Positions 34,434-43,760 are shown, numbered from the stretch's first letter. The stretch: DNA of 64,000 nucleotides from Streptomyces sp. SDr-06 (GCF_003324565.1 NZ_QOLA01000023.1:49155-113154); one strand, 5' to 3'. Notes: generated by a model not told the origin, from the letters alone. Translations and numbers: made by a program.

Positions 34434-34927
34434 TCGAGCGCCATAGTCCCCCGCGTATACCGCATCCCGTACCGCTCCCCGAGGGCGTTGACCTTCTCCA
34501 GGTCCATCGTTCCCTCCGGGGTGCGGACCGCCGGGCCCGCCTCGAACAGGGCCTCCACGAAGCGGTCCCAGCCGCCCGGGGTCGAGATCTGGAGGGCGCG
34601 GACGGGGGGTTGGGAGGCGTTGCGCATGGCGTGCGGGACGCCGTGGGGGAGCAGGGCGGACATGCCCGGGGTCAGCCGGTGCGTGGCGCCCTTGTAGTCG
34701 ATCTCCATCTCGCCCTCCAGGACGTACACGAACTCGTCCATCAGCTCGTGGACGTGCGGCGGGATGTCGACGTCGAGCCGGTTCTCCAGTACGGCGAGGC
34801 GGCCCTCACTGTCGGTGGTGGTCACCTTCACGCCGAAGCCGGGCGGGAGCGGGACCCGGGTGGGGCGGGTCTCGCCGGGCCGGAGTACGAAGAAGCGGTC
34901 CTCGGGGGTGTCGGATGCGTCGGGCAT
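34430..34927 (-). CDS. Cupin-domain protein
   Basis: 165-aa single-cupin protein. The double motif is visible as PPHVHELMDEFVYVLEGEMEI followed by LTPGMSALLPHGVPHAMRN, with the two His and one Glu metal ligands. It could be a quercetinase-like dioxygenase, an isomerase or a ligand-binding protein. ATG 34927 has AGAAGG upstream. Its stop codon TAG is the reverse of the fbiC stop: the shared CTAG overlaps both genes by 4 bp. It is divergent from a TetR gene across a short region with a symmetric repeat, suggesting the TetR protein controls it. Confidence 0.87.
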   Translation of the reverse strand: MPDASDTPEDRFFVLRPGETRPTRVPLPPGFGVKVTTTDSEGRLAVLENRLDVDIPPHVHELMDEFVYVLEGEMEIDYKGATHRLTPGMSALLPHGVPHAMRNASQPPVRALQISTPGGWDRFVEALFEAGPAVRTPEGTMDLEKVNALGERYGMRYTRGTMALD

Positions 34928-34991
34928 GGCTGTGCCTTCTCTGTCGGCGGTGGATGGGGCGGTCGCTCGCAGCACCACCGTACGCCCTATG

Positions 34992-35007
34992 TGGAGGAAA
35001 AGCTCCA
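34992..35007. promoter_or_regulatory. Inverted repeat TGGAG-N6-CTCCA in divergent region
   Basis: The 16-bp symmetric repeat sits between the cupin and TetR starts, 28 bp before the TetR ATG. It is a natural candidate autoregulatory operator for that TetR protein, judged by position and symmetry only. Confidence 0.4.
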
Positions 35008-35035
35008 GTTAACCGTCGGCGCCTAGCATGTCCGC

Positions 35036-35647
35036 ATGACAGGACTGCGTGCCGACGCCCGGCGGAACCGGGAGAAGATCCTGGCCGCGGCCCGGGAGCT
35101 GTTCCGCGAACAGGGGACGGCGGTCGCCCTGGACGACATCGCCCGGCGGGCGGAAGTCGGCATCGGCACCCTGTACCGGCGCTTCCCCGACCGGGACGCG
35201 CTCATCACCGATGTGGCCCTTGAGGGGTTCGAGACCGGCCTCGCCGCGCTCGAGGCGGCCCGCGCGGCCGGGGGCGGCCCGGTGGCGGTCCTGGACGAGC
35301 TGTTCCGGCGCGTGGTCGAGCAGCGCGACCGCCTGGTGATGCCGCTCATCGGCGGCCCCGTGGTGCGCGACCCCCGGGTGCGGGGGCTCCAGCGGACGAT
35401 CCTCGGCGCGCTGGAGGAGGTGCTCGCCGAGGGGCGGGCCGCCGGGGTCATGCGGGCCGACGTCACCGCGTTCGACCTGATCGGGGCGGCGGCGATGGCG
35501 TGCCGGCCCATGCCGCACCTGCCGCGCGAGGCGGCCGGGGCGCTCGCCGCACGCCATGTCGCCGTCTATCTCCACGGGCTCCGGCCCCAAGGTGCCCTGG
35601 CACTCCCCGATATGGTCGAGGTGGGGGAGTATCTCGGTCTCGACTGA
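35036..35647 (+). CDS. TetR/AcrR-family regulator
   Basis: 203-aa repressor. The N-terminal TetR HTH is textbook (REKILAAARELFREQGT, then DDIARRAEVGIGTLYRRFPD). The C-terminal ligand-binding half, with RVVEQRDRL and the later alpha-helices, is of the SCO4850/TetR-C type. The predicted targets are the divergent cupin gene and itself. The following ATPase gene begins 6 bp after its stop and may be translationally coupled. Confidence 0.92.
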   Translation: MTGLRADARRNREKILAAARELFREQGTAVALDDIARRAEVGIGTLYRRFPDRDALITDVALEGFETGLAALEAARAAGGGPVAVLDELFRRVVEQRDRLVMPLIGGPVVRDPRVRGLQRTILGALEEVLAEGRAAGVMRADVTAFDLIGAAAMACRPMPHLPREAAGALAARHVAVYLHGLRPQGALALPDMVEVGEYLGLD

Positions 35648-35653
35648 CGGGGA

Positions 35654-38167
35654 GTGGTGGGGGGCGTGCAGCCTTCGATGCAGGAGCTCATCCGGCGCCG
35701 CAAGCGGGCCGGATTCGTGGGGCGGCGGGACGAACTCGCCGTCTACCGGCGCAACTTCGACGTCCCCGTCGACGACGAGCGGCACCGCTTCGTCTTCCGC
35801 GTGCACGGCAACGCCGGGGTCGGGAAGACCTCGCTGGTGCGGGAGTTGGAGCAGGCGGCCCTGGAGCGCGGGGCGCTGACCGCCTACACCGACGAGGGCG
35901 TGGACAGCGTCCCGGAGGCGCTGGGCGCGATCAGCGCGCGGTTCGCCCGGCAGGGCTGCCCGCTCAAGGCGCTCGACAAGATACTGGCCACCTACCGCCA
36001 GCGCCGGTACGAGGCCGAGGCGGCCGGTGCCGGGACCGGCTCGGGCCCCTCGGCCGGCGCGGTCGCCGCGGCGCGGGCGAGCCTGGCCGGGGTGGGCCTG
36101 GTGCCCGGCGTCGGGGCGATCGCCGCCGCCGTCGACCCGGCCCAACTCGCCGAGGGGGCCGACCGGTTGAGGGCCGCGCTCAGCGCCCGGCTCGGCCGCC
36201 AGGAGGACGTGCAGCTCGTCCTCGACCCGCTGCGGGTGCTCACCCCGGTGTTCGTGGAGGAGCTGGGCCGGGTCGCCGCCCAGGTCCCGTGGGTGGCCCT
36301 CTTCTTCGACACCTACGAACGCACCGGGGCCTTCCTGGACGACTGGCTGCGCGACCTGATCACCACCGACCGCTACGGCGGGCTCCCGGCCAACGCGGTG
36401 GTCACGCTGTCCGGCCAGGGCAGGCCCGACCCCACGCGCTGGCCCGCCGCCGCCGACTTCGTGGCCGATCTCCCGCTGGAACCCTTCACCGAGGACGAGG
36501 CGCGCCAACTCCTGGCCGGAAAGGGGGTGGTGGACGAGGACGTCGTACGCGACGTGCTGCGCCTCTCCGGCCGGCTCCCGGTGCTCGTGAGCACCCTCGC
36601 GGGCAGTCGGCCCGCGACGCCCGGCGACATCGGCGACCCGAGCGCCACGGCGGTGGAACGGTTCCTGAAGTGGGAGCCCGACCCGGTGCGCCGGTCGGCC
36701 GCGCTGGAAGGCGCGCTGCCCCGCCGCCTGGACGAGGACACCTTCCGCGCGGCCGTCAGCGGGGACGCGGCCGGGATGTTCGACTGGCTGCGCTCGCTGC
36801 CGTTCGTGCGGGACCAGGGCGGCCGGATCAAGTACCACGACGTCGTCCGCGCCCCGATGCAGCGCCTCCAGCGCACCGCCTCGCCGCAGCGCTGGCGGGC
36901 CGGGCACGAACGGCTCGCCGCCTGGTACGCCCAGGAGCGGGCCGCGGCCGGGACCGGCGGGCACTGGCGCGACGAGGCCTGGCGCGAGCCGCGCCTCGAA
37001 GAGCTCTACCACCGGCTGTGCGCCGACGCCGCGGGCGCCTTCGGGGAGGTGCTGCGCGACGGCATCGAGGCCTGCCGGCAGGGCACGGTCACCGCCCGCC
37101 GCTGGGCGCGGGTGATCGCTGAGGCCGGGGAGGACGCCAACCGCGAGCCCCTGCGCAAGTGGGGCTCCGCCTGCCTCGCCGCCCTCGCCGCCGAGGACCG
37201 CCACGGCGTGGACGTCCTCGGCATGATGCTCGCGCGCCCCGAACTCACCGACGAGGACCGGGTCGCCGTGCACACCGCCCGCGCCTGGGGCCACTTCAGG
37301 AGCGAGGCGTACGAGGAGGCGCTCGCCGACTACCGGCGCGCGCTCACCCTGGACCCCGCCGCCGCGGACGCCCTCCACGGACAGGCCGTGGCCCACCGGG
37401 CCGTCGGCGACCACGCGGCCGCCCTCGCCGACCTCGACCGGCTGGAGGAGCTGGAGCCGGGCCGCCCCCGCGCGCCCCGCGAGCGCGGCGAGACCCACCG
37501 GCGCGCGGGCCGCTATGCGGAAGCCGTCACCGAACTGGGCCGGGCCCTCGCGCTCGACCCGGGCGACGCGCTGATCCTGGGCAGCCGGGGCCAGGCCCTG
37601 GCCCAACTGGGCCGTCCCGCCGAGGCGTTGGAGGACTTCGACCGGGCCCTGCTCATCGACCCCGACTACGGCTGGGCGCTGGTGCGGCGGGCCCATGTGC
37701 GCGGGCTCCTCGGTGACACCGAGGGCGCGCTCGGCGACCTCGACCGGGCCGAGCGGCTCTCGCCGTCGTGGGCGTGGGTGCTCGGCGAGCGCGGCGACGT
37801 GTTCCGGTTCGCGGGGCGCTACGAGGAGGCCGTCGCCGCGTACGGGCGGGCCCTCGCGCTCGACCCGGGGTACGCGTGGGCGCTGGGCAGCCGGGCGGTG
37901 GCGCTCGCCGAGCTGGGGCGCGGCGCCGAGGCGCTGGCCGACCTGGACCGGGCGGTGGCGCTGGTGCCGGGCTATGTGTGGGCGTACAGGCAGCGTGCCC
38001 GGCTGCACCGGGCCGAGGGGCGGGAACAGGCCGCGCTCGCGGACCTCGCGCGGGCCGAGCAGGCGGGCGCGGCCCAGGGCATCCCGCCCGGCCCGCTGCC
38101 CGCCGACAAGGGCGACCCCGCCTACCCGGGCAGCCCGCCGGGGCCGGGGCCCGCCCCCAGAGCCTGA
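35654..38167 (+). CDS. STAND-type ATPase with TPR repeats
   Basis: 837-aa protein: N-terminal nucleotide-binding region with P-loop GNAGVGKTSLVREL (near residue 55), a Walker B-like hydrophobic run ending in FFDTYERTG (near 220), an Arg/Leu-rich helical middle, and at least six TPR-like units from about residue 540 to 810 (EEALADYRRALTLDP and similar). STAND proteins serve as switches in regulation or defence. Several GTG starts (35654, 35666) and ATG 35678 are in frame; 35654 is the longest. It is tightly linked to the TetR gene. No effector domain such as a nuclease or TIR is seen, so its output is unknown. Confidence 0.8.
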   Translation: MVGGVQPSMQELIRRRKRAGFVGRRDELAVYRRNFDVPVDDERHRFVFRVHGNAGVGKTSLVRELEQAALERGALTAYTDEGVDSVPEALGAISARFARQGCPLKALDKILATYRQRRYEAEAAGAGTGSGPSAGAVAAARASLAGVGLVPGVGAIAAAVDPAQLAEGADRLRAALSARLGRQEDVQLVLDPLRVLTPVFVEELGRVAAQVPWVALFFDTYERTGAFLDDWLRDLITTDRYGGLPANAVVTLSGQGRPDPTRWPAAADFVADLPLEPFTEDEARQLLAGKGVVDEDVVRDVLRLSGRLPVLVSTLAGSRPATPGDIGDPSATAVERFLKWEPDPVRRSAALEGALPRRLDEDTFRAAVSGDAAGMFDWLRSLPFVRDQGGRIKYHDVVRAPMQRLQRTASPQRWRAGHERLAAWYAQERAAAGTGGHWRDEAWREPRLEELYHRLCADAAGAFGEVLRDGIEACRQGTVTARRWARVIAEAGEDANREPLRKWGSACLAALAAEDRHGVDVLGMMLARPELTDEDRVAVHTARAWGHFRSEAYEEALADYRRALTLDPAAADALHGQAVAHRAVGDHAAALADLDRLEELEPGRPRAPRERGETHRRAGRYAEAVTELGRALALDPGDALILGSRGQALAQLGRPAEALEDFDRALLIDPDYGWALVRRAHVRGLLGDTEGALGDLDRAERLSPSWAWVLGERGDVFRFAGRYEEAVAAYGRALALDPGYAWALGSRAVALAELGRGAEALADLDRAVALVPGYVWAYRQRARLHRAEGREQAALADLARAEQAGAAQGIPPGPLPADKGDPAYPGSPPGPGPAPRA

Positions 38168-38237
38168 GCCACGGCGCGCAGGGTCGGTCAATTTGCCCTC
38201 TTAAACGGGCGCATCCGTTCAGGTACCGTGCTGCCGC

Positions 38238-39362
38238 ATGAGCGCAGCAGCCGGAGCCACCGCACCCGTCTGGGGCCGTGCCGAACAGCAGGACTTCCGC
38301 AGCCGGGTGCGGGGCTGCCTGCTGGGCGGGGCGATCGGGGACGCGCTCGGCACGGGCGTCGCGGGCCTCGCGCTGAGCGAGATCCGCGCGCGGCACGGCC
38401 TGGACGCGCTGGGCGACCTCGTCCCCGCGTACGGCCGCGCGGGCGCGGTGAGCGCGGCCACCCAGCTCACCCTGTTCACCGTCGACGGGCTCATACGGGC
38501 CCAGGTGCGCCGCGACACCGGGGCCTGGCACCCGCCCACCGATGTGCACCGCGCGCATCTGCGCTGGGCGGCGACCCAGCGCGACTGGGGGCCCGACGAG
38601 CGCCGCGAGGACATCGGCTGGCTGGCCCGCGAGGAGTGGCTCTACGCCCGGCGCGACCCCGCGAAGGCGTGTCTGGTGGGACTCGGCGACGACATCATGG
38701 GGACCCTGGAACAGCCGAAGAACCCGGGCGCGGACGACCCGGCCGCACTGACCCGGTCCGCGCCGTTCGGTCTCCTGGTGGGCTGGGAGCCGCAGTTGGT
38801 GCTCCAGCTCGCCGTGGAGTGCGCGGCGCAGACCCACGGCGACCCGGCGGCCTACCTCTCCGCCGGAGCGCTCGCCGTCATCGTGCACGGGCTCGCACGC
38901 GGCGAGTCCATGGACGGCGCGGTCCAGCGGGCCCTCGCGCAGCTCGCCGTGCGCCCGGGGCACCAGCGCGTCACCGAGGCGCTCAAGCACGCGCTCGGCG
39001 CCGTACGGCAGGGCATGCCGAGCCCGAGCCTGGTCGCCACGCTCGGCACCGGGCACACCGCGCCCGAGGCCCTCGCGATCGGGGTGTACTGCGCGCTGGT
39101 CGGCGAGGACATCCGGCACGGCCTGCTGCTCTCGGTCAACCACGACGGGCCGTCGGACGCCACCGGCACCGTCTGCGGCAGTCTGCTCGGCGCGATGCAC
39201 GGCGAGACCGCGCTGCCGCCCGCCTGGCTCGCCCAGCTCGAAGGCCGGGCGACCGTGCTCGAACTCGCCGACGACTTCGCGATGGAGATGACCCAGGGCC
39301 CCGCCCTGCACGGTCCCGCCGTCAACACGGCAGGGTGGCTGCTGCGCTATCCGAGGGGTTGA
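38238..39362 (+). CDS. ADP-ribosylglycohydrolase family protein
   Basis: 374-aa DraG/ARH-like hydrolase. The N-terminal GCLLGGAIGDALG (near residue 35) and the C-terminal HDGPSDATGTVCGSLLGA (near 305) carry the acidic residues that bind the two magnesium ions. Members remove ADP-ribose from proteins or nucleic acids, or cleave ADP-ribosyl derivatives. The catalytic block near residue 300 is HDGPSDATG rather than DGDSDTTG, a minor deviation. It is monocistronic, with an A/T-richer promoter stretch at about 38190-38235. Confidence 0.9.
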   Translation: MSAAAGATAPVWGRAEQQDFRSRVRGCLLGGAIGDALGTGVAGLALSEIRARHGLDALGDLVPAYGRAGAVSAATQLTLFTVDGLIRAQVRRDTGAWHPPTDVHRAHLRWAATQRDWGPDERREDIGWLAREEWLYARRDPAKACLVGLGDDIMGTLEQPKNPGADDPAALTRSAPFGLLVGWEPQLVLQLAVECAAQTHGDPAAYLSAGALAVIVHGLARGESMDGAVQRALAQLAVRPGHQRVTEALKHALGAVRQGMPSPSLVATLGTGHTAPEALAIGVYCALVGEDIRHGLLLSVNHDGPSDATGTVCGSLLGAMHGETALPPAWLAQLEGRATVLELADDFAMEMTQGPALHGPAVNTAGWLLRYPRG

Positions 39363-39444
39363 ATCCACCCCTGCGGGCGGATGACCGGCCCCAGCGCCGC
39401 GTGTCCCTCGCGCGCGCACGCGGGACTTCGCCAGGGTCGTCGTC

Positions 39445-39867
39445 ATGACCCCCCTTCCCGTGGCCCGCACCGTGGCCGCCCGCACGTCGTCGGCCCGCTG
39501 GTTCACGGCCCCGCTGGTCGCCCTCGCCCTGCTCGGCACCGGCGCGGGCACCTCCGTCGCCGCCCCGGCCGACGACGCCGACCATCCGCAGTACGTCCAG
39601 AACGAGGACGAGCCCGCCTTCACCGACCCCTCGGCCCGCGAGGGCGAACTCCCCCCGTACGACGCCAGGGACGCCCAGCACGCCGTCGACCAGATGGTGA
39701 TGGAGGAGGACGAGGAGGCCGGCGGCCAGCACTGCCCGCCGGGCGGCGACGACGACTCCAAGGGCCGCCACGAGCGCCCGGGCCCGCACCGCGACGGCGC
39801 CTACCCGGCCCCGGGCGGCGACGGCTTCGCGCCGGGCGAGACGGGCGACCCGCAGATCGTCGGCTGA
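39445..39867 (+). CDS. Small secreted acidic protein
   Basis: 140-aa protein with a Sec-type signal (ARWFTAPLVALALLGTGAGTSVAAPA). Its mature part is acidic, Gly/Pro/Asp-rich and of low complexity, with one Cys (QHCPPGG). No domain is recognised. The start ATG has no strong ribosome-binding site. Codon use and third-position GC match real genes, and the downstream neighbour converges, so I keep it as a probable gene of unknown role. Confidence 0.6.
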   Translation: MTPLPVARTVAARTSSARWFTAPLVALALLGTGAGTSVAAPADDADHPQYVQNEDEPAFTDPSAREGELPPYDARDAQHAVDQMVMEEDEEAGGQHCPPGGDDDSKGRHERPGPHRDGAYPAPGGDGFAPGETGDPQIVG

Positions 39868-39919
39868 GGCGGCGGCCCCGAACGGCTCGCGGGCCCGCGC
39901 CGGGCCGTCCGTGCCACGC

Positions 39920-41494
39920 TCAGTCGGCCGTCGCCACCCTCGCCTCCCCGGCTTCGGACGGCGCCGGTACGGAGGCGGCCGCCGGGGCCGAACCCGGGCC
40001 GCCGTCATCGGAGTTGATGCGGGCGAGCAGCGCGTCCCGCCCGGGGGTGTCTTCCGGCTTGAGGAGACCGATCAGGACGTACAGGATCAGCGAGATCGCG
40101 AGCGGCACCGACACCTGCCACTGGAGGGCCACGCCGGTCTTCTGCGAGCCGTCCAGGTCGTAGTTCACGAAGAAGAACGCGAGCAGCCCGGCGGCCCAGC
40201 TCGTGAGCGCCGCCGTCGGGCCGGACCTCCGGAACGTCCTGAGCATGCCCAGCATGAACGGGATGGCGATCGGGCCCATCAGCCCGGCCACCCACTTGAT
40301 CACGACGGTGATGATGTCCTTGAACGCGGGCGAGTTGACCTGTGTCGCGATCGTCATCGACAGGCCGAGGAAGACCAGGGTCGACAGGCGTGCGGCGACG
40401 AGCCCCGCGCGCGGGTTCCAGCCGCGGGCCGACGTCGACAGGACCGGCATGATGTCCCGGGTGAAGACCGCCGAGATGGCGTTGGCGTCCGACGAGCACA
40501 TGGCCATCGTGTGCGAGAAGAAGCCGACGACGACCAGGCCGAGCATGCCGTGCGGCAGCAGCGTCTGGGTCATCAGGGCGTACGAGTCCGAACCGTCCGG
40601 CTTCTTCGCGTGGACCAGGAGCGGCGCACACCACATGGGGAAGAACAGCACGGTCGGCCACACGGCCCACAGGATCGCCGAGAGCCGGGCCGACCGCGTC
40701 GCCGAGCGCGCCGAGTCGGTGGCCATGTAGCGCTGGGCCTGGTTCCACATGCCGCCGTTGTACTCGAAGGTCTTGATGAACAGGAACGCCAGCAGGAACG
40801 TGACGGTGTAGGGGCCCGCGGTGGCGTGGGCGTGCCCGCCGGGCAGCTTGTCCCACACCGTCCACAGCGTGGCGAAGCCGTCCAGCTTGCCCATGACGGC
40901 GATCAGCATCGCGAGTCCGGCGGCCAACTGGATGACGAACTGGCCGAGTTCGGTGAGCGCGTCCGCCCACAGCCCGCCGACCGTGCAGTACACGGCGGTG
41001 ACGCAGCCCGTGATGAAGATGCCCTGGGTGATGGTGATGCCGGTGAACACCGACAGCAGCGTCGCGATGGCGGCCCACTTGGCGCCCACGTCGACGATCT
41101 TCAGCAGCAGCCCGGACCAGGCGAGGGCCTGCTGGGTCGGGAGGTTGTAGCGGTTCTTGAGGTATTCGAGCGGGGAGGCCACGTGGAGCCGGGAGCGCAG
41201 CCGGTTGAGCCGGGGCGCGAAGAGCCGGGCGCCGATGCCGATGCCGACCGCGATGGGGAAGGACCAGGTCACGAAGGACGTGACGCCGTACTGGTAGGCG
41301 ATGCCCGCGTAGCCGGTGAACATCACCGCGCTGTAGCCGGACATGTGGTGCGAGATGCCGGACAGCCACCAGGGCATCCTGCCGCCGGCGGTGAAGAAGT
41401 CGGAGACGTCGTCGACCCGCTTGTGGGACCAGATGCCGATCGCGACCATCACGCCGAAGTAGCCGATGAGCACGGCCCAGTCGAGACTGTTCAT
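39920..41494 (-). CDS. Sodium:solute symporter (SSS) family transporter
   Basis: 524-aa polytopic protein with about 13 predicted membrane helices. The N-terminal MNSLDWAVLIGYFGVMVAIG and the signature ISHHMSGYSAVMFTGYAG are characteristic of the SSS/SGLT fold. It would carry an organic solute in symport with sodium. Sequence alone does not decide the substrate; sugars, carboxylates and sialic-acid-like solutes are all known in the family. The start is ATG 41494. No partner enzyme gene is adjacent on its strand. Confidence 0.9.
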   Translation of the reverse strand: MNSLDWAVLIGYFGVMVAIGIWSHKRVDDVSDFFTAGGRMPWWLSGISHHMSGYSAVMFTGYAGIAYQYGVTSFVTWSFPIAVGIGIGARLFAPRLNRLRSRLHVASPLEYLKNRYNLPTQQALAWSGLLLKIVDVGAKWAAIATLLSVFTGITITQGIFITGCVTAVYCTVGGLWADALTELGQFVIQLAAGLAMLIAVMGKLDGFATLWTVWDKLPGGHAHATAGPYTVTFLLAFLFIKTFEYNGGMWNQAQRYMATDSARSATRSARLSAILWAVWPTVLFFPMWCAPLLVHAKKPDGSDSYALMTQTLLPHGMLGLVVVGFFSHTMAMCSSDANAISAVFTRDIMPVLSTSARGWNPRAGLVAARLSTLVFLGLSMTIATQVNSPAFKDIITVVIKWVAGLMGPIAIPFMLGMLRTFRRSGPTAALTSWAAGLLAFFFVNYDLDGSQKTGVALQWQVSVPLAISLILYVLIGLLKPEDTPGRDALLARINSDDGGPGSAPAAASVPAPSEAGEARVATAD

Positions 41495-41950
41495 GTGCCC
41501 CCTCCAAGGGGTCCGCCCTGTGTACGTCGCTGAACGACGTCAGTGAACTCGGATGCCCTTCGTCGGCTCGCCCGGTTCAGCGGCGCCCCGTGCGGGAGCG
41601 GGGACTTCGGGGATTGAACCCCTTGTCGGAGGGGGTGGTCAAGGCATTCGGCGGTCATGGATATGAACAAGGGTCAGGAAGTCGAACGATTTTGCCCGTG
41701 CTTTGCCTCGGGAGGTGTTGTCGTGCGCGCGACCGGGGCCACACGATGAGCGGGCACTTCGTCAGGCTCCGTCCAGCAGGCTCCCTGCACATGCGAGCGA
41801 CCACATGCGAACGACCGCACGGGATGCGGGTCCCCTGCGGCCGAGAGGGTCAGGTCCAACTGCCGTTGATTCAAGGCGGGTTGCGCACACGTCCACGGGC
41901 GCGCGTCTCGGGTGAGCCCACCTCGCGGGAGCGGATTCACGCCGGCGGGC
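41495..41950. other. 456-bp gene-poor region
   Basis: Open frames here lack ribosome-binding sites and family features. The stretch holds the upstream region of the symporter gene, a GGGGATTGAACCCC hairpin near 41608 and no recognisable promoter or repeat family. CTGAACGACGTCAG at about 41530 resembles, but does not match, the CTGAC-N5-GTCAG operator. Confidence 0.6.
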
Positions 41951-42733
41951 TCACCTCATCAGCTCCCCGGCGTTCACGAGCAGCGACTGACCCGTGATGG
42001 CGCGGGCCCGGTCGGACGCCAGGAAGATCACGGCCTCCGCCACGTCGGCGTCCGTGGCCAGCTCCGGCAGGGCCATCCGCTCGGTGAGCCGCCCCAGCAC
42101 CTCCTGCTCGGGCACGCCCTCGGTGTGCGCGGTGAACTGGACGTACGCCCGCACCGGCGGCCCCCACATCCAGCCCGGCAGCACCGTGTTGACCCGGATG
42201 CGGTCGGGTCCGAGCTCCCGCGCCATGGAGTACATCGCCGAGGTCAACGCCCCCTTCGAGGCCGCGTACGCCGCCTGCCGCACCTGTGAGGGCGCCGCCA
42301 CCGACGACTGCGTGCCGATCACGACGACGGAGCCGCCGCGCGCCTTGAGCGCGGGCAGGCAGGCCCGCGTCATGCGCAGCGTGCCGAGCAGGTTCACGTC
42401 GATGACCTGCTGCCAGGTGGCGAAGTCCGCGTCCTGGAGGCCGCCGAAGGACCTGTCCCAGGCGGCGACATGGACGACCGCGTCGATCGCCCCGAACCGC
42501 TCCACGGCGAGCGCGGCGAGCGCCTCGCACTGCCGCTCGTCGGTGATGTCGGTCGCCGCGTACGCCGTGTGGCCGCCGTCGGGGTCGATCTCGGCGGCGG
42601 ACTTGGCGAGGTTGGCCTCGGTGCGCGCGCCGAGCACCGCGTTGCCCCCGTCGCGGACCACGGCCGCGGCCACCTGGTGCCCTAGTCCGGCCCCGACCCC
42701 GGAGACGACGACGGTCTTCCCACGCAGCAACAT
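41951..42733 (-). CDS. SDR-family oxidoreductase
   Basis: 260-aa short-chain dehydrogenase. Cofactor motif SGVGAGLG at the N-terminus, the active-site Ser in IGTQSSVA and the Tyr-Lys pair in AAYAASKGAL are present. The conserved NNAG is replaced by HVAA, seen in some steroid and fatty-acid SDRs. ATG 42733 has GGGAGG upstream. It is divergent from a gene of unknown function across a shared CTGAC-N5-GTCAG operator and so belongs to the dispersed catabolic regulon. Confidence 0.9.
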   Translation of the reverse strand: MLLRGKTVVVSGVGAGLGHQVAAAVVRDGGNAVLGARTEANLAKSAAEIDPDGGHTAYAATDITDERQCEALAALAVERFGAIDAVVHVAAWDRSFGGLQDADFATWQQVIDVNLLGTLRMTRACLPALKARGGSVVVIGTQSSVAAPSQVRQAAYAASKGALTSAMYSMARELGPDRIRVNTVLPGWMWGPPVRAYVQFTAHTEGVPEQEVLGRLTERMALPELATDADVAEAVIFLASDRARAITGQSLLVNAGELMR

Positions 42734-42762
42734 CCGGTCGCCTCCCGGCTCTGGCACATTTT

Positions 42763-42777
42763 CTGACGGAGCGTCAG
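42763..42777. promoter_or_regulatory. Putative operator, CTGAC-N5-GTCAG (site 7)
   Basis: CTGACGGAGCGTCAG has perfect arms and lies centrally in the 81-bp divergent region between the SDR gene and the gene at 42815, able to control both. Confidence 0.7.
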
Positions 42778-42814
42778 AGTAAGTCCGTCCGGTGGCCAAG
42801 GGAAGGGACGCGGC

Positions 42815-43654
42815 ATGACGGAGGACACACGGCCCGAGGCGTACGCGGAGCTGGCGTCGGTCGGGCCCTACGGGGTGCGCCCGGGGCACGCGCTGATCAC
42901 CATGGTGGAGCCGCACCCGGGCCATGAGTACGCCTACAACCGCTGGTACGAGGACGACCACTACTACGCCGGTGCGATGGCCATGCCCTGGATGTACGCG
43001 GGGCGCCGCTGGGTGGCCACCCGGGCGCTCCAGGGGCTGCGCTACCCGGAGAAGTCCGCCGTCGCCCAGCCGGTCGGCGCGGGCTGCTACCTCTCCACGT
43101 ACTGGATCACCGACGGGCGCTACGACGAGCACATGAAGTGGACCGTCGGCATCAACAAGCGCCTCAACCGCGACGGCCGGGTCTACCAGGACCGCACCCA
43201 CGTCTTCACCTCGTTCCAGGACCACGAGGCCACCGTCTACCGGGACGGAGCCGCCGGGCCGCGGGACTACCACGCGCTCGACCACCCGTACGCGGGGCTC
43301 GTCCTGGAGGTCATCGACGCCGAAAGCGCCGGGGCGCGGGCCGAGTTGCTGGAATGGCTGTGCTCGCGCCACCTGCCCGAGCGGCTGGCCGGGGGGCCCG
43401 CCGCGATGGTGACGGTGTTCCGCCCGACGCCGCTGCCGGGCGACCGCATGACGTACGTGAAGCAGGTGGAGGGGGTCGACACCCGCCTCACCCTGCTGTG
43501 GTTCCTGGAGCGGCACCCGGGGGAGGTCTGGGCGGACCGCTTCACGGGGCTCGACGCGGAGGTCGCCGAAACGGGCCTGGGGAGGCTGGAGTTGGCGGCA
43601 CCGTTCATCCCCACCGTGCCCGGCAGCGACCGCTACGTGGACGAACTCCGGTAG
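42815..43654 (+). CDS. Regulon-linked protein of unknown function
   Basis: This 279-aa soluble protein is not recognised at family level. The sequence has two parts of similar rhythm, each with a conserved aromatic/His segment (YNRWYEDDHYYAGAM early and DYHALDHPYAGLVLEV later). This may indicate a duplicated dimeric alpha/beta-barrel (EthD/ABM-like) fold, an inference from pattern only. AAGGGAAGGGA precedes the ATG. Shared control with the divergent SDR gene suggests a catabolic or ligand-handling role. Confidence 0.75.
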   Translation: MTEDTRPEAYAELASVGPYGVRPGHALITMVEPHPGHEYAYNRWYEDDHYYAGAMAMPWMYAGRRWVATRALQGLRYPEKSAVAQPVGAGCYLSTYWITDGRYDEHMKWTVGINKRLNRDGRVYQDRTHVFTSFQDHEATVYRDGAAGPRDYHALDHPYAGLVLEVIDAESAGARAELLEWLCSRHLPERLAGGPAAMVTVFRPTPLPGDRMTYVKQVEGVDTRLTLLWFLERHPGEVWADRFTGLDAEVAETGLGRLELAAPFIPTVPGSDRYVDELR

Positions 43655-43680
43655 CCGGTCCCGGCGCCGCGGACATGGCC

Positions 43681-43721
43681 GAGCCCCCTCGGCCGGGACG
43701 GCGGACCAGTCGAGAGGGCTC
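43681..43721. terminator. Imperfect terminator hairpin
   Basis: GAGCCCCCTC (43681-43690) and GAGAGGGCTC (43712-43721) pair with one mismatch, between the convergent stops of the 42815 and DUF397 genes. Confidence 0.4.
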
Positions 43722-43760
43722 TTGTCGGTACTGCGGGTATCACGATGGCCGGCGAGGTCG

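Noticed and set aside
41525..41545. Near-palindrome CTGAACGACGTCAG upstream of the symporter
   Set aside because: Arms and spacing differ from CTGAC-N5-GTCAG (14 bp, mismatch); likely chance.
41590..41997. 135-aa plus-strand frame
   Set aside because: No ribosome-binding site, no family features, overlaps the SDR gene end.
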